Source: Planctomycetota bacterium (GTDB taxonomy: Bacteria > Planctomycetota > Phycisphaerae > Phycisphaerales > Phycisphaeraceae). Taken from it: DNA of 64,000 nt. The translations under genes and the position numbers were made by a program. The DNA is taken from positions 2,356,001 through 2,420,000 of the forward strand of contig CP066225.1 of NCBI GenBank assembly GCA_016350165.1, in the 5' to 3' direction. The notes below the pieces were generated by a model. That model did not search any database. It was not told the origin of the DNA and worked only from the letters and a program-made list of their open reading frames with translations. Below, in pieces: positions 25,987-35,453 of the stretch (position 1 is its first letter; every line of letters begins with the position of its first letter).

Positions 25987-27141
25987 ATGCCAATCAAAAC
26001 CAAATATTGCCTAAGCTGGTGCCTACTGTTTCTCGCCTTCACACTATCCCTCGGCTGTACCTCTTCTCAAATCACAAAACCCCAAACACAAGCTTACCAC
26101 CAAGCAAATAAACTCTTTCATCAAAAACCGCAATGGATGGGCGCTGATGCAGCAATCTCAATCCCTCTTTCAACCAATCGCACAATCTGGCTTTTTGGCG
26201 ACACCTTCATCGCAACTTCACCGTCTAATCAGCGCAAAGAGTCGACTTTAATCCGTAACTCCATCGGCATACAGAATGGCCTCGATCCTCGTAACGCAAC
26301 CATCGATTTCTTTTGGGATAAGCAAACCAACACCAAGCCTGAAGCTTTCTTTCATGACCAAAACAAAGATCCACATAAAGCATGGTACTGGCCCGGCAAC
26401 GGTTACCGCATCAAAAACGGCCCTCTGATCATCTTCCTTTACGACATGACTATTACCGATGCGCAGCCACCCTTCAACTTTGCTCTCTCTGGTTACACTC
26501 TTGCAATCATCAATAACCCCGACGAAACGCCGGATAGATGGAATATGCAAATCAAACACGCTCCGCCAACTAACACAAAATTCATCCCAGCATCCGCACT
26601 CATTAAAGACAATCAACACCTTGTTGCGCTCACGATAAAAACATCACCACCTCACGCAGCAACACTTGTTCGTTATCCGATTAACGATATTGCAACCGGC
26701 AATACAAATCATGCGCAATGGTGGTTAGGTAATATGCTTGGCTGGATTGATCAAACAAAACTTAATGGACGCGAACCAGCAATCGTCATCGACGACGCAG
26801 CACCTGAAAGTTCACTTCATTACGACTCAACAACAAAGCAGTACATCCACATCGCATCCTACGGTTTTGGTGAAACAACCATTGGTTACCGCACATCTTC
26901 CGCGCTCACCGGCCCATGGTCAAAGCCAACCATGATTTTCTCGCCACCTGAAGGCGCAGAAGAAAACATCTTTGTTTACGCTGCAAAAGCGCATCCTGAA
27001 CTAAAAACCGATCAACCAAATCAGCTTCTCATAACCTACGCAACCAACAGCATGAACTTCGCTGACATCTTCAAACCTGAAAAAGAAAAGACGCTTTACT
27101 ACCCTCAGTTCGTCATCACCACGATACCGCAGAAACAGTAA
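25987..27141 (+). CDS. lipoprotein with DUF4185-like beta-propeller
   Basis: 384-residue exported lipoprotein (FTLSLGCTSS lipobox). The mature part resembles DUF4185/five-bladed propeller glycosidase-like proteins: WMGADAAISIPLSTNRTIWLFGDTFI, YWPGNGYRIKNGPLIIFL, SSLHYDSTTKQYIHIASYGFG and TSSALTGPWSKP. These match the repeating blade pattern of that family, probably acting on polysaccharide, though no activity can be assigned. The start at 25987 gives a proper signal peptide. Its 3' end overlaps the convergent HAD gene by 26 bases. Confidence 0.75.
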   Translation: MPIKTKYCLSWCLLFLAFTLSLGCTSSQITKPQTQAYHQANKLFHQKPQWMGADAAISIPLSTNRTIWLFGDTFIATSPSNQRKESTLIRNSIGIQNGLDPRNATIDFFWDKQTNTKPEAFFHDQNKDPHKAWYWPGNGYRIKNGPLIIFLYDMTITDAQPPFNFALSGYTLAIINNPDETPDRWNMQIKHAPPTNTKFIPASALIKDNQHLVALTIKTSPPHAATLVRYPINDIATGNTNHAQWWLGNMLGWIDQTKLNGREPAIVIDDAAPESSLHYDSTTKQYIHIASYGFGETTIGYRTSSALTGPWSKPTMIFSPPEGAEENIFVYAAKAHPELKTDQPNQLLITYATNSMNFADIFKPEKEKTLYYPQFVITTIPQKQ

Positions 27142-27769
27142 CGCTACCCAAATCTGTCGCAACCCAATCCGCACCAGCCGATCTAAGCGCTGATTCTTCA
27201 AAGCTTGTCATTAATCCAAGTACCTTACACCCCGCAGCTTTCCCTGCTTGCACACCTGCAACCGCATCTTCAACAACCAGACAATCTTCATACTTTTCGC
27301 CAAGCATATCAGCTGCCTTAATAAAACATTCGGGATTCGGCTTATGCTTCGTCACATCCGATCCCGTCACAACCACTTCGAATTCGTCCCACTTCAAACC
27401 AATTTGCTCAAGATTCGCTCTCACCTTGATCACATCTGCCGAACTCGCAACAGCCACTTTTAACCCTTGTTTTTCTGCCTCATTTACAAACGTTCTAACC
27501 CCCGGATAGGCTGCAAGCTTCCCTCTAATCATCTCAATATAATTTTGATACGTGATCCCTTTATCTGCTTCAAGTTCCAGCGCGACACCATACTTGTTAG
27601 CAACTCCACCAATAAAACTCGCTTCACCCGTCCCCGTAAACGGCAAGAAATCCGTCGGCTGCACCTCAACCCTATACTTATCCTTAAACATCTTACTCGC
27701 AGCCTGAATAATGAACGGCTCACTATCACACAACACGCCATCCATATCAAAAATGATTGCACGTATCAT
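27116..27769 (-). CDS. HAD-superfamily phosphatase / beta-phosphoglucomutase-like
   Basis: 217-residue HAD hydrolase of the subfamily that includes beta-phosphoglucomutase and sugar phosphatases. Motif I FDMDGVLCDSE has Asp8 and Asp10, motif II is VAVASSAD, motif III is the lysine in KHKPNPECF and motif IV is VVEDAVAGVQAG. The cap lies between about 18 and 85. It starts 30 bases after the glycogen debranching gene on the same strand, so it probably shares its transcript and could act on a glucose phosphate. The 3' end overlaps the convergent lipoprotein gene. Confidence 0.88.
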   Translation of the reverse strand: MIRAIIFDMDGVLCDSEPFIIQAASKMFKDKYRVEVQPTDFLPFTGTGEASFIGGVANKYGVALELEADKGITYQNYIEMIRGKLAAYPGVRTFVNEAEKQGLKVAVASSADVIKVRANLEQIGLKWDEFEVVVTGSDVTKHKPNPECFIKAADMLGEKYEDCLVVEDAVAGVQAGKAAGCKVLGLMTSFEESALRSAGADWVATDLGSVTVSAVSW

Positions 27770-27771
27770 GC

Positions 27772-27786
27772 CTAACTCCTGATTAG
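27772..27786. repeat. CTAAY-N5-RTTAG palindrome at a ribosome site
   Basis: CTAACTCCTGATTAG in the 30-base gap between the debranching and HAD genes. On the coding (minus) strand its centre supplies the AGGAG ribosome site of the HAD gene. It is followed by the GATTAGATTCAA string also found after the second palindrome at 5107. Confidence 0.4.
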
Positions 27787-27799
27787 ATTCAAAATAAAA

Positions 27800-29962
27800 T
27801 TACTCTTTGCCTTTTTCAATCATCATCAACACGCGTAACACTTCACTGATCGACCATGCTTGCGCCCAGCAACCCACAGCACGATGCGAGTAAGCTGCTT
27901 TCACACCTTCAATCGGCTGTGCTTCAAAAATCTCATGCAACTGACCAACACCTTTACCCAAAACTCTTTCACACAACGGCTCAATCACCGCATATGCTTC
28001 TTTTCTCGACTTTTTACTGAACTTACCAGTCCTCAAAATTCCCTCAGCAAACGCACCAATCGGCCAAGGCCAAATCGTTCCCTGATGATAAGCTTTATCA
28101 CGATTGAACTGATTCCCCTTGTAATAACGCTCATACTGAACATTATCTTCACTCAACGTACGCATTCCAACTGGCGTCAATAATTTCTCTCTCGCCACTT
28201 CTAACACGCGCTTAGCCTTCGTCATCGGAAGTGGTGAGTAAGACAACGAAACCGCAAAAACCATATTCGGCCTTATTGCACTATCCTTATGCACATGCCC
28301 ATTCTCGCCAACATGCGCACAATCAAACAAGCAACCAACATCTTCACGCCAAAACAAATCAACAAAACTCTTCTTAACCTGCTTGGCTAATTTGTTGTAG
28401 GCAGTCGCATGTTCAGGCATCTTCGCATCACGCAAAGTATCCTTCAAACTCATTAGCGCGTTATACCAAAGCGCATTAATTTCAACAGCCTTCCCCCATC
28501 GTGGCGTAAATGCAACGCCATCACGCTTCGCATCCATCCACGTCAACTGAGAATCCGGATCACCCGCACTAATCAATCCATCCTCTTCCATCCGAATATT
28601 AAAGTCCGTCCCCTCACGATAAGCCTCGACAATTTTCACACATGCCTCAGCTAACCATTCCTTCCAACTCTTCTTATCACCCGACAGCTTCACATACTCA
28701 ACCGCTGCATGCACAAACCAAAGCGAACCATCAACCGTGTTGTAATGCGCCGCCTTATCGTCATAGTCATCAAACAGGTTCGGCACCAAACCATGATGAA
28801 TAAACCTAGCAAACGTCTGCAACGCGCCCTTCGCTTCTTCAAATCGGCCTGTCGTTAGCATCAAACCCGGCAGCGCAATAAACGTGTCCCTACCCCAATC
28901 AGCAAACCAAGGGAACCCAGCCAAGATCGTCGACAACTTCTCATCACCTACCCAACGATCAACCACAAAATCATCCGATGCAATCGCAAAATTTTTCGCA
29001 AGCTGCTTCGTCAGTTCCTTATCACCAACAATGCTCTCGCCCTTCTTCCCATCTTTCTCTAGCTTCGCAGCAATCTTCGCAAGATGAGCCTCACGTTCTT
29101 CAACGCTCTGGTTCGGCTTAACAATTTCCTCACCCAAACCAATCGTCACCGTCACTTCATACGCTTCTTCACGACTAACCGCGCGCCGCATCTTCTCCTG
29201 ATCCAACTCAACCGTGAACATACCCGGAATGAAATAATCTTCCTGATCTCCCAAACCACGATCGCGCTCAACTCGGTAGTAAATGTGGTACCACCAATCC
29301 TGCGCCTCACCAAACCAACCTTCACTAGCCTTCATTGTCACCGTCGTACCCGCACGCTTTACACGCAGCACTTCACCCTCGCCCTCAACCACAGGCTGCT
29401 CTTCATCATCATGCTTCAACAACTCATGAAAATCGCGAATCAAAACCATCGGCGCCAACTGCAACACACCACCCTCAAACCCCTCTTCATCAAAACCCCA
29501 CATGCGGTACGTCACCGTCACCGCCTGTTCTTTCCAATGCAGATTCACTCGCTTCTCAAATCGCACACCACCCCAAGCATACTCCCAGCCAGCATCCAAC
29601 CCGCGCTCAAATTTCTCCAGCATATGCACACCTTGCGGGGCATAAACCGTCGCTTCACAACCCTCATCACGAAACTCGCATGTCGTCAGCTCAATCGATT
29701 GCGTCGCTTCATTCTTCTTCCGCAGATCCATCCGTTCAATCATCTGCGAAACAAGCAACTCGCGACCCACAGGCGGATGATTGCACGCGCAAAGCAATCC
29801 ATGATATCGACGTGTATTACAGCCAATTACCGTCCCACTACTAAACGCCCCCGTCCCATTACTCAACAACCACTCCTCACCAATCATCTCACGCACACCA
29901 CCCTCAACATCAAACTCATGCGTCACCCATCCCTTTTCCGTCTGATTCATGACTTCGCCCAT
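27800..29962 (-). CDS. glycogen debranching enzyme (amylo-alpha-1,6-glucosidase type)
   Basis: 720-residue enzyme. The N-terminal glycogen-debranching N domain (LLSNGTGAFSSGTVIGCNTRRYHGLL, about 30-60) and the C-terminal six-hairpin GH133 domain (FPWFADWGRDTFIALPGL, then GDPDSQLTWMDAKRDG and YHQGTIWPWPIGAFAEG) are both complete. It removes alpha-1,6 branches from glycogen or related glucan. AAGG seven bases before ATG 29962 supports the start. It is co-directional and close to a HAD phosphatase gene. A glycogen-binding domain protein at the right edge of the window may belong to the same metabolism. Confidence 0.92.
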   Translation of the reverse strand: MGEVMNQTEKGWVTHEFDVEGGVREMIGEEWLLSNGTGAFSSGTVIGCNTRRYHGLLCACNHPPVGRELLVSQMIERMDLRKKNEATQSIELTTCEFRDEGCEATVYAPQGVHMLEKFERGLDAGWEYAWGGVRFEKRVNLHWKEQAVTVTYRMWGFDEEGFEGGVLQLAPMVLIRDFHELLKHDDEEQPVVEGEGEVLRVKRAGTTVTMKASEGWFGEAQDWWYHIYYRVERDRGLGDQEDYFIPGMFTVELDQEKMRRAVSREEAYEVTVTIGLGEEIVKPNQSVEEREAHLAKIAAKLEKDGKKGESIVGDKELTKQLAKNFAIASDDFVVDRWVGDEKLSTILAGFPWFADWGRDTFIALPGLMLTTGRFEEAKGALQTFARFIHHGLVPNLFDDYDDKAAHYNTVDGSLWFVHAAVEYVKLSGDKKSWKEWLAEACVKIVEAYREGTDFNIRMEEDGLISAGDPDSQLTWMDAKRDGVAFTPRWGKAVEINALWYNALMSLKDTLRDAKMPEHATAYNKLAKQVKKSFVDLFWREDVGCLFDCAHVGENGHVHKDSAIRPNMVFAVSLSYSPLPMTKAKRVLEVAREKLLTPVGMRTLSEDNVQYERYYKGNQFNRDKAYHQGTIWPWPIGAFAEGILRTGKFSKKSRKEAYAVIEPLCERVLGKGVGQLHEIFEAQPIEGVKAAYSHRAVGCWAQAWSISEVLRVLMMIEKGKE

Positions 29963-30327
29963 GCTGCGACCTTTCCTGATCGTCCAATCTATTTTTTTTA
30001 GTCTTACCAATCACGCATCAACCCAGCAGCCGCTTACACTCTTATCGGCTACCCTCGCCCCCTCTCACACCACATTCCGTCATATACCAAAGAAAATCCC
30101 ACACCATACGCGACTTTCTTCACCACCCCTCCCATCTTAACACCGCACCACATTGCCAACACAATAACGCCCACAACCTGAAGAGCAACTCCACGTCAAA
30201 AACAAACCAATTTCTCACCAATTCGTATCGCTCAGCTACCCCACTTCACCACCACACATGAACATCATTCACCCTCACAAGCAACCAATCCACTCGCCAC
30301 CCCACGCCTACTTCCTGGGGGGAGGAA
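29963..30327. other. gene-free interval
   Basis: 365 bases between two minus-strand genes. I see no gene, hairpin or repeat that can be supported. The sequence is C-rich and A-rich on the + strand and presumably holds the debranching enzyme promoter. Confidence 0.4.
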
Positions 30328-31254
30328 TTACGTCAGATCAATCCGCGGATCAACCCATGCATACGCAATATCAACAACCAGATTGAACAGCACCAGCATG
30401 CTCGCATACGTCAACACCACTGCCAAAATCAAAAACTGATCCTTATTCAGCACCGCATTCACAAAGTGCTCGCCCATACCCGGGATATTGAACACCTTCT
30501 CAATCACAAAGCTGCCCGTCATCACACTCGCCGTAGCAGGCCCCAGATAACTCACCACCGGCAAGTACGCCACCTTGAGCGCATGCTTAAACAGAGCCTT
30601 ATTTCGACTCAATCCCTTCGCCCGAGCAGTTCTCACAAAATCGCTACTCATCACATCCGCCAGTCCCAAACGCACTAGTCGCGCGATATACGCACTCGGC
30701 ATCAACCCCAGCGTTATCGCCGGCAAGATCACCTGATCAATCCGTCCCCATCCACCCGTCGGGAACCAATGCAACATCGTCGCAAACAAAACCAAAAACA
30801 CACTACCCACCACAAAGTTCGGCAAACTCACCCCCACCAAAGTCAAAGCCATACTACTGAAATCCAAAAACGTCCCCGGCTTCAGCGCGCCAATCACCCC
30901 CGCTAACGTCCCCAAAAACACAGCAACAACCATCGCCGCAGCACCTACCTGCACACTCACCGGCAAACTCTGGCCAATAATCGAACTCACCTTCTGGTCC
31001 TGATAAAACAAACTCGGCCCAAAATCAACCTTCGTAAACACATTCTTCAAATACGTCGTTGCAAAATTCCACGGACTATCCAAGTTGTACTGACGCTTCA
31101 TCGCCTCAACCACCTCAGCAGGCGGCCGCTTACCACTCTCCGCATTCTCCAAAGGATTCCCCGGGATCACCCAAACCAACACAAACGTCACCAAAAAAAC
31201 CACCGACACAATAATCGGCAACTGCAATAACCTATATACGATCAGTCGAAACAT
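30328..31254 (-). CDS. oppB: peptide/nickel ABC transporter permease (OppB/DppB)
   Basis: 308-residue inner-membrane permease with six predicted helices. The opening FRLIVYRLLQLPIIVSVVFLVTF, WVIPGNPLE, the loop ending in FGPSLFYQDQKV, the EAA-type cytoplasmic motif YIARLVRLGLADVMSSDFVRTARAKGL and the end VDIAYAWVDPRIDL are diagnostic of OppB/DppB. The usual partner permease (OppC) and ATPases are not next to it in the window; more could lie elsewhere. The OppA paralogs 5-9 kb away are plausible partners. Confidence 0.92.
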   Translation of the reverse strand: MFRLIVYRLLQLPIIVSVVFLVTFVLVWVIPGNPLENAESGKRPPAEVVEAMKRQYNLDSPWNFATTYLKNVFTKVDFGPSLFYQDQKVSSIIGQSLPVSVQVGAAAMVVAVFLGTLAGVIGALKPGTFLDFSSMALTLVGVSLPNFVVGSVFLVLFATMLHWFPTGGWGRIDQVILPAITLGLMPSAYIARLVRLGLADVMSSDFVRTARAKGLSRNKALFKHALKVAYLPVVSYLGPATASVMTGSFVIEKVFNIPGMGEHFVNAVLNKDQFLILAVVLTYASMLVLFNLVVDIAYAWVDPRIDLT

Positions 31255-31412
31255 AAGCGCCTATCAATTATCCAAACCAAAGCGCACCCGCTGCTAAGTC
31301 TCAGCCAAGCACACTCTTAAACACTTCTTCTATAACTCAGTTCACCAATTCTAACCACCACCACCTACATTCACCACCCTATTCTCCCACTCATCTCCAT
31401 CTACACACCTCA

Positions 31413-32063
31413 TCAAGGCTTCTCATCATACCCATCACGCATCGGCTTACGCTCAAAATCAAAATTCTCAACCTTCTTATTCTCCTTCTTCCTCACCGCT
31501 AACAGCCCAATCGCCCGCTCATTCAGCTCCTCAAAACGCTTCGCAAATCCCTGCAACTTGTTTCTTCGCTTATCACTCAATTCAATATTCGCAATCCCCT
31601 CACACAACGCCGCCATATACTCCAACCCCTTCGCCTGACTCAACACCATCACCAACTCACTCCGCGCTTTCTGTCCTCCCAATATTGACTTCCTCGTACG
31701 CGTCTCAATCCATTTCCGCGCCCAAACCTCGACCTCAGGCATCCCTGCCGCATTCATCCTCACACCATTACTCGCCAACGCCTTCTCCACGCTGTCCAGC
31801 CATTTGTCCAATTCACCTGCCGCATCACTCACTTCACTCAGCAGCTTCTCCACCTCAGCCTCATAACTCTTCACCCACGTAATCATCCCCACCTCTTTCT
31901 CCTGCCCCGCAATATGCTTCAGCAAGCTATACCCACTCGCCAGCGATTCCGCCCGCTTCGTCCCCGCCACCGGCTCACGTCGCAGAGGATTCGTAAAACA
32001 TCCTCCCAACATCATCAGCACCATCCCCATCACCACAATTGTCACACTTTTCTTCTGATTCAT
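31413..32063 (-). CDS. lipoprotein with helical domain, unknown function
   Basis: 216-residue lipoprotein. The lipobox is VLMMLGGC with cysteine near residue 22. The mature part is highly helical and charged, with coiled-coil-like stretches (EVEKLLSEVSDAAGELDKWLDSVEKAL; NKLQGFAKRFEELNERAIGLLAV). I chose ATG 32063 because it places the signal peptide at the N-terminus; a GTG at 32093 has a better ribosome site but would add an acidic extension. No family is recognised. Confidence 0.6.
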   Translation of the reverse strand: MNQKKSVTIVVMGMVLMMLGGCFTNPLRREPVAGTKRAESLASGYSLLKHIAGQEKEVGMITWVKSYEAEVEKLLSEVSDAAGELDKWLDSVEKALASNGVRMNAAGMPEVEVWARKWIETRTRKSILGGQKARSELVMVLSQAKGLEYMAALCEGIANIELSDKRRNKLQGFAKRFEELNERAIGLLAVRKKENKKVENFDFERKPMRDGYDEKP

Positions 32064-32414
32064 ATCTTCATCTTCGTAATATCCATCACTCACTCATCAA
32101 CATTCCTCATCTCTTTCCCTCTCCTCCTCCCATTGACTCATCATCCTTGCGCATATGATCTCCCAATAGTCGTTGTCGATCCAAGCCAATCGCGGTTTGC
32201 GTGATCAACCCCCCATATGAAACCGTTCAAGTTTCGCCAGCAGTTCAATGTTATGACCTGCTTTTCTCGAAACGACCCATTGGTCAACGAAAATTTAATT
32301 TCGCAAAACGCATTCAAACCCTCGCTCGCCTCGACAACACCGAGTCAAACATAACGGGACTGATAATCAGTCAGCCCACACAACTTTATTTACTACTTTT
32401 AGGAGTCATTAAGT
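32064..32414. other. divergent intergenic region
   Basis: 351 bases between divergent lipoprotein genes. An open frame from 32201 overlaps the next gene and is not protein-like. No clear regulatory site was found apart from the AGGAG ribosome site at 32401. Confidence 0.35.
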
Positions 32415-32900
32415 ATGACCAGCTCCTTACCTAAATTCACCAGAACTTTCCTCGCATGCCTCCTTACCGGAGCGCTCGCACTATTCACCATCTCCTGCGC
32501 TGCAGACAATTCAAACAACTCATCCTCATCAAACGCAGCCCCCGATTCATCCGCAATCGATCAGCAAGGGGATAACAACAACGGCGCCTTCGCCCCCGGC
32601 GACTCCGCCTACTACGACACACCTCAACAAAATGCTGACTCACTTAACTCGCAAAACCAACCTGATCCAGGCGATCGAGCCATCCCCGGCAACTCACCCT
32701 ATGACCAAACACCTCAACAAAACCGTAACGATGCAAACTCACAAAATCAGCCCTATCAAGGCAATGAAGCCACCCCCGGTGAATCTCCCTACTACTCAAA
32801 CCCTTCTGATAACCAGTCAGATCAAAACAACATGAACGACAACCAAATGCGTGACACCCAGCAATCTCAAGATAACGATTCAGACACCGGCTGGTGGTAA
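32415..32900 (+). CDS. repeat-containing Asn/Gln/Asp-rich lipoprotein
   Basis: 161-residue lipoprotein (lipobox LFTISCA). The mature part is disordered and rich in Asn, Gln, Asp and Ser. It has three imperfect ~30-residue repeats, each carrying Pro-Gly-x-Ser-x-Tyr followed by TPQQN and N-SQNQP: FAPGDSAYYDTPQQN, IPGNSPYDQTPQQN and TPGESPYYSNPSD. AGGAG nine bases before the ATG supports the start. The next gene encodes a second lipoprotein with the same kind of Pro-x-x-x-Tyr units, so the two probably form a pair. Function unknown; possibly a cell-envelope spacer. Confidence 0.75.
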   Translation: MTSSLPKFTRTFLACLLTGALALFTISCAADNSNNSSSSNAAPDSSAIDQQGDNNNGAFAPGDSAYYDTPQQNADSLNSQNQPDPGDRAIPGNSPYDQTPQQNRNDANSQNQPYQGNEATPGESPYYSNPSDNQSDQNNMNDNQMRDTQQSQDNDSDTGWW

Positions 32901-32939
32901 TCACACACTCCCCCTTACAAACAACAACTTTGCACCTCA

Positions 32940-32966
32940 CGCCCTCCCCAATTCGGAGGGCGTTTT
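32940..32966 (+). terminator. rho-independent terminator
   Basis: CGCCCTCC pairs with GGAGGGCG around a seven-base loop, followed by TTTTCC. It separates the two lipoprotein genes. Confidence 0.85.
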
Positions 32967-33033
32967 CCTTCATTAAGCCCGCCCCATTATCACCCGACCT
33001 CTATCCAGTCCCCTATTACGGAGTTACTTCATC

Positions 33034-33381
33034 ATGCGTACCTTCCTTTTCATCACGCTCACCCTCTCCATCCTCCTTCTCACCTCAGCCTGCGAATCCA
33101 CCCCCGAAACCAAAGCCTCTCAAGAGCGCACCGCACAAAACTACGCGCCTGGCAAAGGTGAAAAGGAAATCGTTCCCAACAACTACGCATATGAATCCCA
33201 ACCCGAAGCCATACCAGACGCAGACAAGTCCACCGCCCCACCATACGAAGGCTCCAAACATCCCTTCCCAGAAAACTTCCCATACTCAGACTACCAACCC
33301 CACGACCCAAACCCCAACGATGCACCTCCCCCCTCACAAGGCAAACGCAATATCGACCCCGAGGATTACCCTTACCAGTAA
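33034..33381 (+). CDS. short Pro/Tyr-rich lipoprotein
   Basis: 115-residue lipoprotein (LLLTSAC lipobox). The mature part is disordered, with recurring Pro-x-x-x-Tyr units (IVPNNYAYESQP, FPENFPYSDYQP, DPEDYPYQ) that echo the repeats of the preceding lipoprotein. GGAG lies ten bases before the ATG. It has its own promoter space after the terminator at 32940. No family recognised. Confidence 0.7.
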   Translation: MRTFLFITLTLSILLLTSACESTPETKASQERTAQNYAPGKGEKEIVPNNYAYESQPEAIPDADKSTAPPYEGSKHPFPENFPYSDYQPHDPNPNDAPPPSQGKRNIDPEDYPYQ

Positions 33382-33497
33382 CCTTTCACCGAAATAACCA
33401 GCCACACATCCAAGTTCCACCCATACTGACCGCTACAATTACCTTGCACACAGCAGGCAATAGCGATCTGTAACTCTATCCATCAACGGAGCTTACG

Positions 33498-35312
33498 ATG
33501 TTTACCTCCCGCCTGACCGCCGCCCTCGCCCTCTTCCTATCCCTCTCATTACTCACCTCGCTCTCCGCTCAGCCCCCCTCTCACCCTCACCCCGAATTCA
33601 ACCACGATCTCAACCCCATTGCCTCATCCACCAACCAATGGACCGGCGTCGCCGTCTCCAACAACTCCCGCATCTTCGTCAACTTCCCATACTGGTCCGA
33701 CAACGTCCCCGTCTCCGTCGCCGAGATCATCGACGGCAAACCAGTCCCATATCCCAACACCGATTGGCAAAGTCGCTCCTCCGATTCACCCCACTTCATC
33801 GCAGTCCAGTCCGTCTTCGTCGATGACAACGACAACCTCTGGGTACTCGACACCAACAACCCGCTCCATCAAGGCGTTCAAACCCCAGGCCCCGTCCTCC
33901 ATCAATTCAATCTCCAAACAAACACCCTCACCAAATCCTACACCTTCCCCTCCACAGCCTACCGCCCCAACTCCTACTTCAATGACGTCCGCATCGACAC
34001 CGACAAACAAGTCGCATACATCACCGACTCAGGGCAGGGTGCCATCGTCGTCCTCAATCTTCAAACAAACTCAGCTCGCCGACTCCTCGACACCTCCCCT
34101 TCAACCCAACCTGAAACCGACTACCTCATCATCAACGGCAAAAAGTGGTCCAACTCCGTCGCCTCCGACGGCATCGCTCTCACTCCCGATAAACAATACC
34201 TCTACTACATCGCCCTCACCGGCCACACCCTCTACCGCATACCAACCTCAGCCCTACTAGACACCACCCTCTCTGCCAAACAGCTCAATGATAAAGTCCA
34301 AACCATCATGGCCGTCCCCGCAACCGATGGCATGCTCTTCGATAATCAAGGCAACCTCTATCTCGGAGGCCTCGAAAATAACGCCATCAACATCATCAAA
34401 CCCGACGGCAATCTCTTCCAACTCATCCAATCTGCCGAAATCAAATGGGCCGACTCATTCGCAAAAGATCCCAAAGGCCATATCTTCTTCACAACCTCAC
34501 AAATCAACCTCCCTCCTGACCAACGCGAAAACTATATGGTCTATGCATTCAACCCACCTCAACTCCTCGGCCGAACCGCCGAACCTCTCAATAGCATCCT
34601 CATCGCCGTAACCTCACACCCAACCCTCGGCAACACCGGCAAACCCACCGGCTACTTCCTCTCCGAAGTCTCCCACGCTTACTACACTTTCAAAGCCGCA
34701 GGCTTCAACGTCAAATTCGTCTCACCCCAAGGCGGAACCGTCCCCGTCACCGGCAAAGATACACAAGACACCTACAACATCCGTTTCCTCAATGACCCCG
34801 ACGCACAAGCCGCAATCAAAGAAACACTCTCACCTCAACAAGTCACCCCACACCATTTCCGCGCCATCTACTACGCCGGAGGTCACGGCACCATGTGGGA
34901 CTTCCCAGACAACAAACCACTCCAGGACATCGCCACCAAAATCTATGAATTTGGCGGCGTCGTCTCCGCTGTCTGTCACGGCCCCGCAGGTCTCGTCAAC
35001 ATCAAACTCTCAAACGACCAGTACCTCATCTCAGGCAAAGAAATCTCAGCCTTCACCAATGAAGAAGAACAATCCATGAATTTGGATAACGTCGTTCCCT
35101 TCCCATTGGAAACCAAACTCAAAGAGCGCGGCGCCAACTTCCGCAAAGTCGATAACTTCCAACCCATCTCCGTCACCGACGACCGAATCGTCACCGGCCA
35201 AAACCCAGCCTCCGCCCTCTCCGTCGCCGAAGAAACCGTCCACCTCCTAAAAGCCCCACCATCCCACACCCTCCAACCAACTCAACCAAAACCATCCCCA
35301 CCATCTAACTAA
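33498..35312 (+). CDS. secreted MRJP/yellow-like propeller fused to DJ-1/PfpI domain
   Basis: 604-residue exported protein with two domains I recognise separately. A signal peptide (LFLSLSLLTSLSAQ) is followed by a Major Royal Jelly Protein/yellow-type propeller (about 30-360): WTGVAVSNNSRIFVNFPYW, VQSVFVDDNDNLWVLDT, YFNDVRIDTDKQVAYITDSG and NSVASDGIALTPDKQYLYY. About residues 370-590 are a DJ-1/Hsp31-type domain (ILIAVTSHPTLGNTGKPTGYFLSE, GGHGTMWDFPDN and AVCHGPAGL with the nucleophile cysteine). I know the two as separate proteins; the fusion is unusual. Its stop is overlapped by a CTAAY palindrome. Codons are very C-rich. Confidence 0.85.
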   Translation: MFTSRLTAALALFLSLSLLTSLSAQPPSHPHPEFNHDLNPIASSTNQWTGVAVSNNSRIFVNFPYWSDNVPVSVAEIIDGKPVPYPNTDWQSRSSDSPHFIAVQSVFVDDNDNLWVLDTNNPLHQGVQTPGPVLHQFNLQTNTLTKSYTFPSTAYRPNSYFNDVRIDTDKQVAYITDSGQGAIVVLNLQTNSARRLLDTSPSTQPETDYLIINGKKWSNSVASDGIALTPDKQYLYYIALTGHTLYRIPTSALLDTTLSAKQLNDKVQTIMAVPATDGMLFDNQGNLYLGGLENNAINIIKPDGNLFQLIQSAEIKWADSFAKDPKGHIFFTTSQINLPPDQRENYMVYAFNPPQLLGRTAEPLNSILIAVTSHPTLGNTGKPTGYFLSEVSHAYYTFKAAGFNVKFVSPQGGTVPVTGKDTQDTYNIRFLNDPDAQAAIKETLSPQQVTPHHFRAIYYAGGHGTMWDFPDNKPLQDIATKIYEFGGVVSAVCHGPAGLVNIKLSNDQYLISGKEISAFTNEEEQSMNLDNVVPFPLETKLKERGANFRKVDNFQPISVTDDRIVTGQNPASALSVAEETVHLLKAPPSHTLQPTQPKPSPPSN

Positions 35313-35319
35313 CGATTAG
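35305..35319. repeat. CTAAY-N5-RTTAG palindrome
   Basis: CTAACTAACGATTAG followed by ACCCA; it overlaps the stop codon of the propeller/DJ-1 gene and lies 12 bases before the inverted repeat array. Confidence 0.45.
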
Positions 35320-35330
35320 ACCCAACTAAC

Positions 35331-35453
35331 GACACGCTATAGTGAAACAACTAACTCACTAACGAACACTTATCTTCCAAAGATACGCTTCAGTGAAACA
35401 ACCAACCCAATAACGCACAGCTTTCTTCCGACGATACGCTTTAGTAAAACAAC
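35331..35453 (-). repeat. array of three ~51 bp repeats (left, inverted)
   Basis: Three copies of GATACGCTNNAGTGAAACAA start at 35331, 35382 and 35433, exactly 51 bases apart; the third has GTAAAACAAC. The two 30-base spacers agree at 21 of 30 positions. Read on the minus strand they give TTGTTTCACTNNANCGTATC, the same unit as the array at 39924-40042; the spacer with GAAGAAAGCTGT also recurs there (23 of 26 bases). The array lies 460 bases upstream of the GNAT gene. Confidence 0.85.

Noticed and set aside
29084-30001. 305-residue + strand frame opposite the debranching enzyme
   Set aside because: Antisense to a clear enzyme gene; no coherent domain.
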